Of a stretch of 16,671 nucleotides of DNA, positions 15,076 to 16,671 are shown in pieces. The stretch's first letter is position 1, and every line of letters begins with the position of its first letter. This DNA is from Clostridium sp. UBA5530 (GTDB taxonomy: Bacteria > Bacillota > Clostridia > Clostridiales > Clostridiaceae), in contig DINW01000085.1 in NCBI GenBank assembly GCA_002423705.1, positions 1 to 16,671 on the forward strand, written 5' to 3'. The translations under genes and the position numbers were made by a program. The notes beneath the pieces were generated by a model. That model made no database searches and was not told where the DNA came from. It saw nothing but the letters and a program-made list of their open reading frames with translations.

Positions 15076-16245
15076 CTAATAAGCTTTTTCTCCTTCAATA
15101 TAAGTTGCTATACATTTATAATGTTTATCTATTATCACAAAATCAGCATCTTTACCTATAGCTATAGATCCTTTTCTATGATCAATACCTAATTTCTTAG
15201 CTGGATTTAAAGAAGCCATTTCTAAAGCTTTTTCCATAGGTACTTGAAGTTCCTCAACTATATTTTTTATTCCATACAAAACATATTTACTGCTACCACA
15301 TAACCTTCCGGTTTTATCCTTTACATATCCATTTTCATCTACTATCAAATCATAGTTTCCAAATATAGTGTATGTGCCAGGCTCTGCCCCTGATAGAACC
15401 ATGGAATCAGATATAAGTATAAACTTGGAATAGTCTTTAATCTTAAACATTAGCTTTAGCATTTCAGGACATAGGTGATAAAAATCAGTTATTATTTCGC
15501 AGTCCATATTTTCGTCCAATAATGCTGCTCCTAAGGCTCCAACATCTCTATGATGAATACCTCTCATAACATTTCCTAAATGGGTGACTAATGTTATTCC
15601 ATCCTCAAATCCCTTCATCATCTCTTCATAATTTGCATTTGTATGATATGCTGCTACAATTATTCCTTGTTCCACTAAATATTTTATAACTTCCTCAGAA
15701 TTATTAGCTTCAGGTGCTAAAGACATGATTTTCAAATTCCCTCTTGCCTTAGCTATATATTCCTTAGCTACCTTTAAACTAGGCTCTATATACTCTACAT
15801 TTTCTGAAGAATTTTCTCCACTTCTAGTGGAAAAAGGGCCTTCAGAATATATTCCTAAGATTCTTGCACCTTCATATTTTTCCTCATTTAAATCTGCAAT
15901 GAAATCAAAATACTCTAAGGATGCAGTTGGAGTCACTCCAGTAACTCCAACTGTAGCCAACGAAACTAAATATTTTTTCAATTCATCTTTAGATGGTTTT
16001 TTAAATTCTCCACAGACACTACTTCCTTTGAATCCATGATTATGTATATCTATTATTCCAGGTATTATTAATCTCTCTTCCAAATCTAAAATATCATAAT
16101 TATTATTATCTTCTTTTAAGTTATAATCATAGGGAAGCACCTTGAGAAATCTTCCATTTTCCAATAAAAGTATCCCATCTGTACATCCATTTTCCATATA
16201 TATATTTTTACATTTAAAACCTTTTATCATCTTACAACACACCAA
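15076..16245 (-). CDS. nagA: N-acetylglucosamine-6-phosphate deacetylase (NagA-type)
   Basis: This amidohydrolase of up to 389 residues removes acetate from N-acetylhexosamine 6-phosphate, feeding amino sugars toward glycolysis. Metal and catalytic landmarks are PGIIDIHNHG (62-71, His68 and His70), SEGPF with Glu135, His201 in AAYHTNA, THLGN with His222, HHRDVGALGAAL (231-242) and the catalytic Asp280 in ILISDSM. The C-terminal SLNPAKKLGID and GSIAIGKDADFVIID are typical. The start is uncertain: TTG 16245 sits six bases behind AGGAG, while ATG 16230 has no good site; both overlap or abut the PTS gene end (stop 16232-16234), indicating translational coupling. The mannose-family PTS gene upstream leaves N-acetylgalactosamine 6-phosphate (AgaA role) as an alternative substrate. 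Confidence 0.9.
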   Translation of the reverse strand: MVCCKMIKGFKCKNIYMENGCTDGILLLENGRFLKVLPYDYNLKEDNNNYDILDLEERLIIPGIIDIHNHGFKGSSVCGEFKKPSKDELKKYLVSLATVGVTGVTPTASLEYFDFIADLNEEKYEGARILGIYSEGPFSTRSGENSSENVEYIEPSLKVAKEYIAKARGNLKIMSLAPEANNSEEVIKYLVEQGIIVAAYHTNANYEEMMKGFEDGITLVTHLGNVMRGIHHRDVGALGAALLDENMDCEIITDFYHLCPEMLKLMFKIKDYSKFILISDSMVLSGAEPGTYTIFGNYDLIVDENGYVKDKTGRLCGSSKYVLYGIKNIVEELQVPMEKALEMASLNPAKKLGIDHRKGSIAIGKDADFVIIDKHYKCIATYIEGEKAY

Positions 16246-16671
16246 TAGCAGCTCCTAAAATACATATTCCCATGATAGCGAATACCATAACTATTGGCTT
16301 AACTCCTTTTTTTATACGACTTTTTAATAAAAACACTAATCCTACACTTAATAATCCTGGCATTATTGAATCCAGCATCTCTTGTATAACTACTTCTGAT
16401 TCTCCAATAGATATGGATAATGGAGTTGCAATATTCACCAATTGAGATACCAATGCTCCCACCATTATGATTCCTACTATTGATGCTGCCTTAGTAACTT
16501 TCTTTAGCAAACCTGATTTAAACATTTTTTCTAAAAATGTTGATCCTAAAGTATATCCTAAATAGGCCATATTTTTACGAATTAGTAAAAATGGAATTAT
16601 AAATAAAGCCAAGAATACTATAGGTCCCATAACGTTACCTTGAGCGGCTAAAGATATTCCTACTCCCGCTG
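16232..16671 (-). CDS. PTS mannose/GalNAc-family IID component, 5' end outside window
   Basis: The reading frame is open to the window edge, so about 145 C-terminal codons are visible and the true start lies beyond 16671. ISLAAQGNVMGPIVFLALF near the edge, the YLGYTLG segment and the membrane-embedded end resemble the ManZ/AgaD IID subunit, which with IIC forms the sugar channel of the phosphotransferase system. The end, FAIMGICILGAAIGVL, is a typical last helix. It overlaps or abuts the deacetylase gene. Together they suggest uptake of an N-acetylated amino sugar, with phosphorylation by the IIA/IIB parts presumably encoded further upstream. Confidence 0.88.
   Translation of the reverse strand, partial: AGVGISLAAQGNVMGPIVFLALFIIPFLLIRKNMAYLGYTLGSTFLEKMFKSGLLKKVTKAASIVGIIMVGALVSQLVNIATPLSISIGESEVVIQEMLDSIMPGLLSVGLVFLLKSRIKKGVKPIVMVFAIMGICILGAAIGVL

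Overview
The window is AT-rich and tightly packed, with every convincing gene on the minus strand. The AT bias, strong AGGAGG-type ribosome binding sites, occasional TTG starts and closest family resemblances all point to a Clostridium-like Firmicute. No rRNA, tRNA, CRISPR array or intact transposase gene was seen. Gene names rest on motifs read by eye; no database search was possible.

In minus-strand transcription order (high to low coordinates), the window begins with the 3' end of a mannose-family PTS IID gene, overlapped by a NagA-type N-acetylhexosamine-6-phosphate deacetylase. This looks like the end of an amino-sugar uptake and catabolism operon. A 217-bp spacer with several inverted repeats follows, then a MATE exporter. 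Next comes a GC-richer island (13.16-13.47 kb) that the open reading frames do not explain. Read in the right frame, it is a decayed GHKL (AgrC-like) sensor histidine kinase, with a frameshift, a large internal deletion and a stop codon.

Next is a three-gene ABC-2 exporter operon: ATPase, permease, TetR regulator. Its promoter is overlaid by two palindromes sharing the core TGACCATRTRGTCA, which are probable TetR operators. The permease is split by one in-frame TAA. A terminator separates this operon from an 1130-residue protein made of AAA+ modules: a degenerate Clp-like N-terminal region, two intact CbbX/SpoVK-type modules and a third that has lost its catalytic residues. After another terminator come pxpA-pxpB-pxpC (5-oxoprolinase), a single-chain ABC exporter with its terminator, and a secreted protein with 14 Ycf48-type repeats, best read as two seven-bladed beta-propellers.

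A dispersed repeat of about 80 bp occurs in at least three intergenic copies plus partial copies, all in the same orientation. Copies overlap the stop codons of the AAA+ gene and pxpC. The pxpC product also ends in what looks like the first strands of a biotinyl carrier domain, cut short where the repeat begins. The repeat family, the kinase fossil, the AAA+ array and the permease nonsense codon are the observations most worth following up.
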